Shown: piece after piece, positions 53,200-62,039 of the stretch | How the letters are laid out: each line of letters begins with the position of its first letter | Numbering within the stretch: position 1 is the stretch's first letter | Assembly (NCBI RefSeq): GCF_002269255.1 | Contig: NZ_CP022823.1 | Span: forward strand, 3,658,001-3,722,000 | Direction of reading: 5' to 3' | DNA from: Klebsiella quasivariicola | GTDB lineage: Bacteria > Pseudomonadota > Gammaproteobacteria > Enterobacterales > Enterobacteriaceae | Length of the DNA stretch: 64,000 nucleotides | Translations under genes and position numbers: made by a program | Notes under the pieces: generated by a model | The model's input: only the letters and a program-made list of their open reading frames with translations | Databases searched by the model: none | Told to the model about the DNA's origin: nothing

Positions 53200-54492
53200 T
53201 TAGCCGATATATTCGAGGCCGCGCATATACGGGCGCAGAATTTCCGGAATTTCGATACGGCCATCGGCCTGCTGATAGTTTTCCATCAGCGCCACCAGGG
53301 TACGACCGACCGCCAGGCCAGAACCATTCAGGGTATGAACGAGACGGGTCTTCTTGTCGGACTTGCTGCGGCAGCGAGCCTGCATACGCCGCGCCTGGAA
53401 ATCCCAGACGTTAGAGCAGGAAGAGATTTCACGGTAGGTGTTCTGCGCCGGGACCCACACTTCCAGATCGTAGGTTTTACAGGCGCTGAAGCCCATATCG
53501 CCGGTGCACAGCGCGACCTTACGGTACGGCAGGCCCAGCAGCTGCAGCACTTTCTCAGCGTGGCCGGTCATCTCTTCCAGCGCCGCCATGGAGTCTTCCG
53601 GACGGACGATCTGCACCATTTCAACCTTGTCGAACTGGTGCATACGGATCAGACCACGGGTGTCACGACCATAAGACCCGGCTTCAGAGCGGAAGCACGG
53701 TGTATGGGCAGTCATTTTGATCGGCAGGTCGTCTTCGTCGATGATTTCATCGCGCACCAGGTTGGTCAGCGGCACTTCTGCCGTCGGGATCAGCGCGTAG
53801 TTGCTGCTGTCAGCTTCATCTTCCAGCGGACGAGTATGGAACAGGTCGCCGGCGAATTTCGGCAGCTGACCGGTGCCATACAGGGTGTCCTGGTTTACCA
53901 GGTACGGGACATAGTTTTCGCTATAGCCATGCTGTTCAGTGTGCAGATCCAGCATGAACTGCGCCAGAGCACGGTGCAGGCGGGCCAGCTGGCCTTTCAT
54001 CACCACAAAGCGCGAGCCGGTCAGCTTAACGGCGGCGGCAAAATCCAGTCCCCCGTGCATTTCACCCAGCGTGACGTGATCGCGCACGTCGAAATCGAAC
54101 TGGCGCGGCGTTCCCCAGCGGCTAACTTCGACGTTGTCGTTTTCATCACGGCCAACCGGTACGTCATCATGAGGAATATTCGGGATTGCCAGCGCGATAT
54201 CGCGAATTTCTGCCAGCAACGTTTCCAGCTCGGATTTCGCGGCATCCAGCTGTTCGCCAAGTTTATTCACTTCCAGGCGTAATGGCTCGATGTCTTCCCC
54301 GCGCGCTTTCGCCTGGCCAATGGATTTCGATCGGGAGTTACGCTCCGCCTGCAGGTTTTCCGTTTGCACCTGCAGAACTTTACGACGCTCTTCAAGCGCG
54401 CGAAGTTTATCTACATCCAGCTTAAAGCCCCGGCGTGCCAGTTTTTCTGCGACTGCGTCTGGCTCGGTACGCAGCAGATTGGGATCGAGCAT
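53200..54492 (-). CDS. serS: Seryl-tRNA synthetase
   Basis: SerS charges tRNA-Ser (and selenocysteine tRNA). The 430 residues start with a long antiparallel coiled coil (about 30-100, rich in E, K, L) that grips the tRNA long arm. The class II core follows, with motif 2 F-R-S-E-A-G-S-Y-G-R near 268 and motif 3 G-S-G-L-A-V-G-R near 383. Terminators stand on both sides. Confidence 0.97.
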   Translation of the reverse strand: MLDPNLLRTEPDAVAEKLARRGFKLDVDKLRALEERRKVLQVQTENLQAERNSRSKSIGQAKARGEDIEPLRLEVNKLGEQLDAAKSELETLLAEIRDIALAIPNIPHDDVPVGRDENDNVEVSRWGTPRQFDFDVRDHVTLGEMHGGLDFAAAVKLTGSRFVVMKGQLARLHRALAQFMLDLHTEQHGYSENYVPYLVNQDTLYGTGQLPKFAGDLFHTRPLEDEADSSNYALIPTAEVPLTNLVRDEIIDEDDLPIKMTAHTPCFRSEAGSYGRDTRGLIRMHQFDKVEMVQIVRPEDSMAALEEMTGHAEKVLQLLGLPYRKVALCTGDMGFSACKTYDLEVWVPAQNTYREISSCSNVWDFQARRMQARCRSKSDKKTRLVHTLNGSGLAVGRTLVALMENYQQADGRIEIPEILRPYMRGLEYIG

Positions 54493-54520
54493 GCTTATCC
54501 TGTGCTTATCGAATTAAATA

Positions 54521-54547
54521 AAGAAAAATGGCCGCAGACTACGGCCA
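54521..54547 (-). terminator. Terminator after rarA
   Basis: TGGCCG pairs with CGGCCA around CAGACTA. On the minus strand it is followed by TTTTTCTTT. It overlaps the serS leader. Confidence 0.8.
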
Positions 54548-54583
54548 CGGAAATAGAGTAATAACCTTACCGCAACGCCTCAA

Positions 54584-55927
54584 TTAGCGGTAGCGTTTTA
54601 TCGGGCTATTTTGATCCTGTTCAGCGAGCCAGGCGAGCTTTTCGCCAATTTTGCCCTCAAGCCCCCGGTTTGTCGGGCGATAATAGCGCGTTTGCGCCAT
54701 TTCCTGCGGGAAGTACTGCTCGCCGGCGGCATAGGCGTTGGGTTCGTCATGAGCGTAACGATACTCCTGCCCGTAACCCATCTCTTTCATCAGCTTCGTC
54801 GGCGCATTGCGCAGATGCACCGGAACGTCATAGTCAGGACGCTCCCGCGCGTCGGCCAGCGCCGCTTTAAAGGCAGTGTAGACGGCGTTGCTTTTCGGCG
54901 CGCAGGCCAGATAGACAATGGCCTGAGCAATCGCCCGTTCGCCTTCCGCCGGCCCGACGCGGGTAAAGCAATCCCAGGCCGAAATAGCGACCTGCATCGC
55001 CCGCGGGTCGGCGTTGCCGACATCTTCCGAGGCAATTGCCAGGCAGCGGCGAGCAACGTACAGCGGATCGCCCCCGGCGGTGATGATCCGCGCGTACCAG
55101 TAGAGCGCCGCATCCGGCGCGCTGCCGCGCACCGACTTATGCAGGGCGGAAATCAAATCGTAGAACCGGTCGCCTTTGTTATCAAAACGCGCGCTGCGCT
55201 CACCGGCGATCTCGGTCAGCAGTTCCGCCTTCAGCACCCGCTTGCCCGAGTCATCGCTCTCGGCCATATCGGCCATCATTTCCAGGGTATTCAGCGCCCG
55301 ACGCGCGTCGCCGTTCACCAGTTCGGCGATGGCCTTGCGGGTCTCATCCGGCAGAATAATATCCTGGTCGCCGTAGCCGCGGGACTTATCGTTCATCGCC
55401 TGGTCAAGCACCTGCTCGATATCGTCGGTGGTCAGCGATTTCAGTAAGTAGACGCGAGCGCGGGAGAGCAGCGCCGAGTTAAGCTCAAAGGAGGGGTTTT
55501 CGGTGGTCGCACCGATAAAAGTGATGGTGCCGTCTTCAATATGCGGCAGAAAGGCATCCTGTTGACTTTTATTAAAGCGATGCACTTCGTCAACAAACAG
55601 GATGGTTCGCCGGCCAGCGTTGCGATTCTGCCGCGCGCGCTCAATAGCCTCGCGGATCTCTTTCACGCCGGAGGTTACCGCCGAGATCCGTTCGACATCG
55701 GCGCTGGCGTAGCGGGCAATCACTTCCGCGAGGGTGGTCTTGCCGGTACCCGGCGGTCCCCAGAGGATCATCGAATGCAGGTGCCCGGCCTCAATGGCCC
55801 GCGGCAGGGGTTTACCCGGCGCCAGCAGATGCTGCTGGCCAATATACTGCGCTAAATTTTCTGGCCGCATGCGAGCGGCCAGAGGTTGAAACGCATTGTC
55901 GGAAAAATCGAGCGACAGATTGCTCAC
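54584..55927 (-). CDS. rarA: Replication-associated recombination protein RarA (MgsA)
   Basis: RarA is a tetrameric AAA+ ATPase of the WRNIP1/Mgs1 family that acts at stalled forks and unwinds duplex ends. The 447 residues show Walker A GPPGTGKTT near 57-65, Walker B I-L-F-V-D-E-V-H near 109-116 and sensor 1 in G-A-T-T-E-N. It lies eight bases after lolA, suggesting one transcript with it. Confidence 0.96.
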   Translation of the reverse strand: MSNLSLDFSDNAFQPLAARMRPENLAQYIGQQHLLAPGKPLPRAIEAGHLHSMILWGPPGTGKTTLAEVIARYASADVERISAVTSGVKEIREAIERARQNRNAGRRTILFVDEVHRFNKSQQDAFLPHIEDGTITFIGATTENPSFELNSALLSRARVYLLKSLTTDDIEQVLDQAMNDKSRGYGDQDIILPDETRKAIAELVNGDARRALNTLEMMADMAESDDSGKRVLKAELLTEIAGERSARFDNKGDRFYDLISALHKSVRGSAPDAALYWYARIITAGGDPLYVARRCLAIASEDVGNADPRAMQVAISAWDCFTRVGPAEGERAIAQAIVYLACAPKSNAVYTAFKAALADARERPDYDVPVHLRNAPTKLMKEMGYGQEYRYAHDEPNAYAAGEQYFPQEMAQTRYYRPTNRGLEGKIGEKLAWLAEQDQNSPIKRYR

Positions 55928-55935
55928 TTTCGCCT

Positions 55936-56547
55936 CTACTTACGTTGATCGTCCACCGTCACCCCTTTCGGCGGCGTAAAGGTGAACTTAGATGCGTCGA
56001 CGGCGCCGTTCTGCTGCGATTTCAGCTGATAGCTGCTGCGCTGATCGTCCTGCTCGACGGCGCTGAACTGATGGATGGTGCCGTCCCGACCGACGTTGAT
56101 CGTGAACTGCTTCAGGTTACCGCTGCCGCTTTTCGGTGTCAGAACAAAATCATCGCCGTTTTGCTTGATATTGTACTGCTGCCAGTCGCTGGACTGATTG
56201 CGAGCGATCAGCATAAACGGCGTGTTGCTGGTGGCGTCTTTCAGCCAGGTTGCCGTAGCCTGCTCCACGAACGGGTTGTAGAACCACAGCGTTTTGCCGT
56301 CCGAGACAAGAACGCTTTCATCCGGCTGGGTCATATGCCAGTTAAACAGATTAGGGCGTTTTACCCACAGGTCGCCCTGTCCGTCCTGCACGGCGTTACC
56401 GCTGCCGTCGGTCACTTTTTGCGTGAAGCTGGCATGGAAGCTGCTCACTTTATCAAGACGGCTTTTCAAGTCACTGGCCGCATCTGCCCAGACCTGGCTG
56501 ACGACCATACCAGACAGTAATGCACAGGTGATTGCGAGTTTTTTCAT
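55936..56547 (-). CDS. lolA: Outer-membrane lipoprotein carrier LolA
   Basis: LolA ferries lipoproteins from the LolCDE complex across the periplasm to LolB. It is 203 residues with a signal peptide ending V-W-A before D-A-A-S-D-L-K. The fold is a half-barrel with hydrophobic cavity. Upstream lies ftsK, and rarA follows immediately. Confidence 0.96.
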   Translation of the reverse strand: MKKLAITCALLSGMVVSQVWADAASDLKSRLDKVSSFHASFTQKVTDGSGNAVQDGQGDLWVKRPNLFNWHMTQPDESVLVSDGKTLWFYNPFVEQATATWLKDATSNTPFMLIARNQSSDWQQYNIKQNGDDFVLTPKSGSGNLKQFTINVGRDGTIHQFSAVEQDDQRSSYQLKSQQNGAVDASKFTFTPPKGVTVDDQRK

Positions 56548-56587
56548 TGTTCTTCCTTAATGTGCGTCACTCCCGACGCGGGAGCCT

Positions 56588-56631
56588 CTTCTGTCCCTAA
56601 TGTAGGACCGCCGACGGCGGCGGGACAGAAG
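56588..56631 (-). terminator. Nested stem-loops between ftsK and lolA
   Basis: CTTCTGTCCC (56588-56597) pairs with GGGACAGAAG (56622-56631), enclosing a smaller CCGCC/GGCGG stem. A further CTCCCG/CGGGAG stem lies nearby at about 56571-56585. No clean T-run was seen, so this may be a processing or weak termination site. Confidence 0.5.
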
Positions 56632-56669
56632 AATTGGCTGATTTTGCGCTTATTTACCCAACTTTGCAC

Positions 56670-59600
56670 TCATTCAAAGGGCGGTGGCGCCAGCACTTCG
56701 CGGTTACCATTGTGGCCCTGCTCGCTGACGATGCCCTGCGCTTCCATCTGTTCGATAATGCGCGCGGCACGGTTATAGCCGATGCGGAACTGACGCTGCA
56801 CGCCGGAAATCGACGCTTTACGCTTCTCGGTCACAAAACTGACCGCCTGATCGAACAGCGGGTCCAGCTCTTCGCCGCCATCAAAGCCACCGCCGCCGCC
56901 TTCGCTTTCGCTGTCCGAGGTAATGCCATCGACGTACTGCGGACGGCCGCGGGCTTTCCAGTCCTGAACCACGGCGTGGACTTCCTGGTCGCGCACAAAT
57001 GCGCCGTGGACACGTACCGGCGTAGTGGAATTCGGCCCGGAGTAGAGCATATCCCCCATCCCGAGCAGCGATTCCGCACCGCCCTGATCGAGAATGGTAC
57101 GCGAGTCAATTTTACTCGATACGGTAAAGGCGATACGCGTCGGGATGTTGGCCTTAATCAGGCCGGTAATAACATCCACTGACGGACGCTGCGTCGCCAG
57201 CACCAGGTGGATCCCCGCGGCACGCGCTTTCTGCGCCAGGCGAGCAATCAGCTCTTCCACCTTCTTACCGACGGTCATCATCAGGTCGGCGAATTCATCC
57301 ACCAGCACCACGATATACGGCAGTTTTTCCAGCACCGGATGCACGGCATCCATACTATCGCCTGGCTTCCAGTACGGATCCGGGATCGGACGCCCCATGC
57401 GCGCGGCCTCAGCGATTTTCTCGTTATAGCCCGCCAGGTTACGCACGCCCAACGCCGACATCAGCTTGTAGCGGCGCTCCATCTCGTTGACGCTCCAGCG
57501 CAGCGCATTGGCGGCGTCTTTCATGTCGGTGACCACTTCGGTCAGCAGATGCGGAATACCTTCGTAGACCGACAGCTCGAGCATTTTCGGGTCGATCATG
57601 ATGAAACGCACATCTTCCGGTTGCGCCTTGTAGAGCATGCTGAGGATCATGGCGTTGACGCCGACTGACTTACCAGAACCGGTGGTACCAGCCACCAGCA
57701 GATGCGGCATTTTCGCCAGATCGGCTACCACCGGATCGCCTGCGATGTCTTTACCCAACACCACGGTCAATGGCGATGGGTTATCACGGAACTTGGCGTT
57801 GTCGAGCACTTCACGCAGGTAGACGGTCTGGCGCTTTTTGTTTGGTAATTCCAGGCCGACATACGGTTTGCCCGGAATAACTTCCACCACGCGCACGGCA
57901 ACCGTGGACAGTGAACGCGCCAGGTCGCGCGACAGGTTAGAGATACGCGCGGCCTTCACCCCTGGCGCGAGATTAAGCTCGAAACGGGTGATCACCGGCC
58001 CCGGCGAGTAGTTGACGACATCCGCTTTAATACGGAAATCGGCCAGACGCGCTTCTACCAGGCGCGCCATCTGCTCAAGAGCAAACGTATCCACCGGTTC
58101 GACTTCGCTCGGCGGTGGGGTTAACAGATCCAGCGACGGCAATGGCGTAGTCGGTCTTTGCAGCGGACGGCTATCGCCATTACGCATCAGCAGCGGGTGG
58201 ATCAGGCTCTCCTGCGGCGCAGGCGCGGCCGGCTGATGCCCCTGCTGGGCAACCGGTTGTTGGTGCTGCACAGGCGGCGCAGTCTGGTATGACTGCGGCG
58301 GCGGCGACACTGGCTGATGGTGTACAGGCTGATGCTGCGCAGGTTGATAACCCTGCTGCGGAGCAACGGCCGGTTGTTGATAGTGCGGAGCCGGTTGCGG
58401 CGGCTGGGCTTCCGGCGTCGGCGTAAACAGCGGCTCGCTCGGTCCGTCATTGACCAGCGCCTTCATCGGCGAGAATTCGTAATCCGCCGGCGAGAACGGG
58501 TTGGCTCCGGGCGGCTGCTCGGTAGCGTAGCGCTGCTGCTGGGTAGCGGCAAACTGGCGCGCCAGCTCCGCTTCCGCCGCGGTGTCGGCATCATCATCAT
58601 CCGTCGCGCTATCGTCTTCCCAGCGATGACCATAGCGTTGCTGTTGAGTGGCAGCGAACTGGCGAGCCAGTTCATCCTGCTCCATAGCATCCGCTTCCTC
58701 ATCCGAGAGCAGCTCATCATCGTAATGCGGGTTACGCTCCGCCTGTCGCGCACGCTGTTCAGCTTCCCGCTGCGACGGTAGCTTGATGCCGTAGGAGGCC
58801 AGCTCCCGACGCGTCGGGACACGAACGCGGTTTGGCCGCGGTAGTTTTGGCCCAATGCCTTCTTTCACCTGAACTCGCGGTCCGCTCGACGCCGGGCTAA
58901 ATAATGGCGCAGCCGCAGCGGACGCCGCCGTCGCAGAGGTTGCCGCTGCCGCGCCGCCGCTGGCGGCCGTTGCCTGATGCACCCCTGCCGCGACCGCAGA
59001 GACCACGGTTGACTCCACCGGCGGTTTGGACGGTGCGGCAGGCGACGTCAATGGTTTGGTGGCGATCGGGCTTTCTGGTTCAGGAATAGGCTGATACCAG
59101 GAAGCCAGCAGCTCCCGTTCACGCGCGCGCTTCTCTTCCACTTCCTCGAAGTAATAGAGCGGCGGACGCTTCACTTCTTCCTGGACAACCTCAGGCCCTG
59201 GCTCTGGCTGATATGTCTGTGTCGCTGGTTGTCCGGCATACGGATCGTAAGCCGGCGGCTGATTTGACACAGGCTCTGGCTGATACGCCTGCGGCGCTGG
59301 CTGACCGGCATACGGATCGTAAGCCGGCGGCTGATTTGGCACAGGCTCTGGCTGATACGTCTGCGGCGCTGGCTGACCGGCATACGGATCGTAAGCCGGC
59401 TGCTGGAACGGCGCGGGCTCTGGCTGATACGTCTGCGGCGCTGGCTGACCGGCATACGGATCGTAAGCCGGCTGCTGGAACGGCGCTGGCTCTGGCTGAT
59501 ACGCCTGCGGCGCCGGTTGTCCGCCATACGGATCGTAAGCCGGCTGCTGGTACGGCGCGGGTTCAGGCTGATACGCCTGCGGCGCCGGTTGTCCGGCATA

Positions 59601-60875
59601 CGGATCGTAAGCCGGCTGCTGGTTTGGCGCTGGCTGATACGTCTGTGTTACAGGTTGCCCGGTAAGCGGATCGTACGCCTGCGGCGCAGGCTGGCCAGCA
59701 GGAGGCTGATAGGCGGCCTGCTGGAAAGGCGCGGGCTCTGGCTGGTACGCCGGCTGCGGCGGATAGCTGGCTTCCGGCTGGTAAACCGGCGCTGCGCCCT
59801 GATGGCCCGCAGGTGATTCCGCCCACGCCTGCGGCGCGGCAGTCGCCGCCGCCGCTGCGCCCACCGGCTCAGCGATACTGTGGCCATTCAGCAACGGATC
59901 GTAAGGGTCGAAATCACCGGGACGAACGGCGCTGGCGCCGGAGAAAAGGACATCATCGCCCGCAGGTCGCGCGGCGCTGGCCCCGGAAAACAGTACATCG
60001 TCGGCGGCGACAGGCGCCCCGCTGGCGCTGTATTGCACCGCCTCTTCCCCGTCGTCCATCCGTTTGCCGGAGAAAAGCGCAGCGTCAGTTTTACGCCCCA
60101 TGGGATTAGTAAACTTCTCGGCCAGACGCTTACGCCGCGCCAGCGCGCTGCGTAAGATGCGGGTGCGACGCGACTCCTGCGGCTTGGCCGCCTCTTCGTC
60201 GTCGTACTCTTCCTCGTCGTCTTCGTATTCGCCTTCATCGACCCAGGTATCGTCCCGGCGGGTACGGTTGCTGGCAAAGGTGAGCACCGACAAGATACCG
60301 CCGCCCAGTTTTTCCGCAATACTGACCCATGACCAGCCGGTGAATAGCGTCAGGCCGGCAGCCCAAATGCACAACAGGGCGATAGTGCCGCCGCTACTGT
60401 GCAACAGCGGTTGCAGCGTGGTGCTCAGCAGACTGCCGATCACCCCGCCTGAGGCAAAGTACCAGATATCATCGGCGTTAATCGCCGCCAGACCACAAGA
60501 GGTCAGAATCAGAGCTAACGCGCCAATGAGGCGTAGGGAAACGGCAAAGTAATCAATGTATTCGTCGTTTTCCTGGTGTCGCCAGGCAAACCAGCATCCC
60601 CCGATAATGATCACCGGGATGGTGTAGGCCATGACGCCAAAAATAAAAAAGAGGGTATCGGCAAGCCACGCGCCGGGAGCACCGCCTAAATTATGAATAG
60701 GCTCATGCCATGCCGTTTGCGACCAGCTTGGATCCGAGGGGTTAAAGCTCAGTAGTGCCGCCATCAGCCAGATGGCGAAGAGGGAGCAAAGGATGAGCAT
60801 CGCCTCAAGGAGTCGGCGCCCGCTGCTGAGTTTGGTTAGTTTGACTTCTTTGTCTTCGGTGTATTCCTGGCTCAA
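56670..60875 (-). CDS. ftsK: DNA translocase and divisome protein FtsK
   Basis: FtsK anchors in the division septum and pumps DNA toward dif for XerCD resolution. It has 1401 residues, longer than the 1329 of E. coli. Membrane helices fill about residues 20-200. A very long P/Q/A-rich linker (about 200-870) includes a 24-residue repeat array and a second repeat of E-L-A-R-Q-F-A-A-T-Q-Q-Q-R-Y near 730-780. The motor domain has Walker A G-T-T-G-S-G-K-S near 1064. The C-terminal winged-helix gamma domain (about 1335-1401) reads KOPS sites. A LexA box lies upstream. Confidence 0.97.
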   Translation of the reverse strand: MSQEYTEDKEVKLTKLSSGRRLLEAMLILCSLFAIWLMAALLSFNPSDPSWSQTAWHEPIHNLGGAPGAWLADTLFFIFGVMAYTIPVIIIGGCWFAWRHQENDEYIDYFAVSLRLIGALALILTSCGLAAINADDIWYFASGGVIGSLLSTTLQPLLHSSGGTIALLCIWAAGLTLFTGWSWVSIAEKLGGGILSVLTFASNRTRRDDTWVDEGEYEDDEEEYDDEEAAKPQESRRTRILRSALARRKRLAEKFTNPMGRKTDAALFSGKRMDDGEEAVQYSASGAPVAADDVLFSGASAARPAGDDVLFSGASAVRPGDFDPYDPLLNGHSIAEPVGAAAAATAAPQAWAESPAGHQGAAPVYQPEASYPPQPAYQPEPAPFQQAAYQPPAGQPAPQAYDPLTGQPVTQTYQPAPNQQPAYDPYAGQPAPQAYQPEPAPYQQPAYDPYGGQPAPQAYQPEPAPFQQPAYDPYAGQPAPQTYQPEPAPFQQPAYDPYAGQPAPQTYQPEPVPNQPPAYDPYAGQPAPQAYQPEPVSNQPPAYDPYAGQPATQTYQPEPGPEVVQEEVKRPPLYYFEEVEEKRARERELLASWYQPIPEPESPIATKPLTSPAAPSKPPVESTVVSAVAAGVHQATAASGGAAAATSATAASAAAAPLFSPASSGPRVQVKEGIGPKLPRPNRVRVPTRRELASYGIKLPSQREAEQRARQAERNPHYDDELLSDEEADAMEQDELARQFAATQQQRYGHRWEDDSATDDDDADTAAEAELARQFAATQQQRYATEQPPGANPFSPADYEFSPMKALVNDGPSEPLFTPTPEAQPPQPAPHYQQPAVAPQQGYQPAQHQPVHHQPVSPPPQSYQTAPPVQHQQPVAQQGHQPAAPAPQESLIHPLLMRNGDSRPLQRPTTPLPSLDLLTPPPSEVEPVDTFALEQMARLVEARLADFRIKADVVNYSPGPVITRFELNLAPGVKAARISNLSRDLARSLSTVAVRVVEVIPGKPYVGLELPNKKRQTVYLREVLDNAKFRDNPSPLTVVLGKDIAGDPVVADLAKMPHLLVAGTTGSGKSVGVNAMILSMLYKAQPEDVRFIMIDPKMLELSVYEGIPHLLTEVVTDMKDAANALRWSVNEMERRYKLMSALGVRNLAGYNEKIAEAARMGRPIPDPYWKPGDSMDAVHPVLEKLPYIVVLVDEFADLMMTVGKKVEELIARLAQKARAAGIHLVLATQRPSVDVITGLIKANIPTRIAFTVSSKIDSRTILDQGGAESLLGMGDMLYSGPNSTTPVRVHGAFVRDQEVHAVVQDWKARGRPQYVDGITSDSESEGGGGGFDGGEELDPLFDQAVSFVTEKRKASISGVQRQFRIGYNRAARIIEQMEAQGIVSEQGHNGNREVLAPPPFE
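59201..59668 (-). repeat. 72-nt tandem repeat array within ftsK
   Basis: The motif GCATACGGATCGTAAGCCGG recurs with exact 72-base spacing, its CATA at about 59237, 59309, 59381, 59453, 59525 and 59597. Each unit encodes 24 residues like P-A-Y-D-P-Y-A-G-Q-P-A-P-Q and Y-Q-P-E-P. The spacing is in frame and the units differ mainly at positions after Q-P-E-P. Confidence 0.9.
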
Positions 60876-60931
60876 GAAAGGCTCTCCAGGTATCAGGCTG
60901 TTTCCTGCCTGCTGCTAAAACGGACAACAGC

Positions 60932-60947
60932 GCCGGGTCTCCCCGGC
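60932..60947 (-). terminator. Short stem-loop between lrp and ftsK
   Basis: GCCGGG pairs with CCCGGC around TCTC; on the minus strand a GTTTTAG follows about 15 bases later. It could weakly terminate lrp. Confidence 0.45.
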
Positions 60948-60954
60948 ACTGTTG

Positions 60955-60970
60955 CTGTATGGATTAACAG
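60955..60970 (-). promoter_or_regulatory. Putative LexA box upstream of ftsK
   Basis: CTGT-ATGGATTA-ACAG matches the LexA consensus CTG-N10-CAG with perfect ends. It lies about 80 bases before the ftsK start. E. coli ftsK is known to be partly SOS-inducible (dinH). Confidence 0.7.
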
Positions 60971-61010
60971 GAGTGTAATCAAACTACGTCGATTTTGCAC
61001 CTGTTCCGTG

Positions 61011-61505
61011 TTAGCGCGTCTTAATAACCAGACGATTACTTTGCTTGACTTCTTCCATCACCACGTAGGTACGGGTGTCGTTAACGCCCGGCAGGCGCAG
61101 CAAGGTCTCACCCAGTAATTTACGATACGCTGACATATCCGGCACGCGGGTTTTCAACAGATAGTCGAAATCACCGGAAACCAGATGACACTCTTGAATT
61201 TCTTCAAGTTTTTGCACTGCGGCGTTAAATTGCTCAAACACATCCGGTGCGCCACGATTCAGAGTAATCTCAACAAATACCAGAAGTGATGCATCCAGAT
61301 AATGCGGATTGAGCAGCGCCGTATAGCCCTGAATAAAACCCTGTCTTTCAAGACGACGCACACGCTCAAGGCAAGGCGTCGGAGAAAGTCCCACCCGTTT
61401 AGAAAGCTCGACGTTAGAAATTCGCCCATCTTTTTGCAATTCATTCAGGATGTTACGATCAATGCGGTCGAGATCTTTGCCAGGGCGCTTCTTGCTATCT
61501 ACCAT
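61011..61505 (-). CDS. lrp: Leucine-responsive regulatory protein
   Basis: Lrp is a global feast/famine regulator that binds DNA as octamers and hexadecamers. The 164-residue protein has an N-terminal helix-turn-helix (N-V-E-L-S-K-R-V-G-L-S-P-T-P near 36-49) and a C-terminal RAM ligand-sensing domain (G-D-F-D-Y-L-L near 105). Its long leader runs into the divergent trxB region. Confidence 0.97.
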   Translation of the reverse strand: MVDSKKRPGKDLDRIDRNILNELQKDGRISNVELSKRVGLSPTPCLERVRRLERQGFIQGYTALLNPHYLDASLLVFVEITLNRGAPDVFEQFNAAVQKLEEIQECHLVSGDFDYLLKTRVPDMSAYRKLLGETLLRLPGVNDTRTYVVMEEVKQSNRLVIKTR

Positions 61506-62039
61506 TATTATTGTCTCTCTGTATTCCTTCCCTACTCCTGTTCCGGCCCTGTGCCTTCACTGCCAGAGCCCATCCTGTTATTACCCGCGTACGACATTGG
61601 GTAACCCAGGGGTACGTGAGAAGCCCGTTGCCTGACGGCAGTCACCGACATCACGCATGGCGTCTGTCCACACCATGCGTAGATTTCGTTAACCCGGATA
61701 AAAATGGCATTTGCGTGCATGAAAATTCGCCGCACGCCAAATACTGCTTTTCTTCTTCCTTGAATGTTTTCGCAAAAGCACAGGGGATTGTCAAAGCAAA
61801 ACATCGATTTTTAGTACAAGATGCCAGATATTCATCATCCGCCCTGGTTGATTCTCATTTTTTCGTCTTATAATTGTCCCGCCGACAGTAGAAATAGTTA
61901 TATTGTTCGCCGGTAAAACCCCCCATTCATCGGTCGCTTCTATTGCATACATCGTTAACAAAATCGCTGTGCTCTTTTTTTACGACAACAAATTCCCTAC
62001 AATCCCAGCCCAATGTATGCCAATTATTATGGGGATCTC
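61506..62039. promoter_or_regulatory. Divergent lrp/trxB control region
   Basis: This 534-base gap carries no recognisable gene. On the minus strand a TTGACA box lies at 61789-61794, which would give lrp a leader of about 250 bases, as known in E. coli, though its -10 is poor. On the plus strand TATAAT lies at 61869-61874 with a TTGATT at 61848-61853 (15-base spacing), a candidate trxB promoter. Confidence 0.55.

Noticed and set aside
59201..59668. Regular repeats as a possible CRISPR array
   Set aside because: The 72-base units are in frame within ftsK, the whole unit is repetitive instead of repeat plus unique spacer, and there are no cas genes.
61508..61873. Open frames of 60-120 codons in the lrp/trxB gap
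   Set aside because: No family resemblance or ribosome sites; the region matches a known long lrp leader and divergent promoters.
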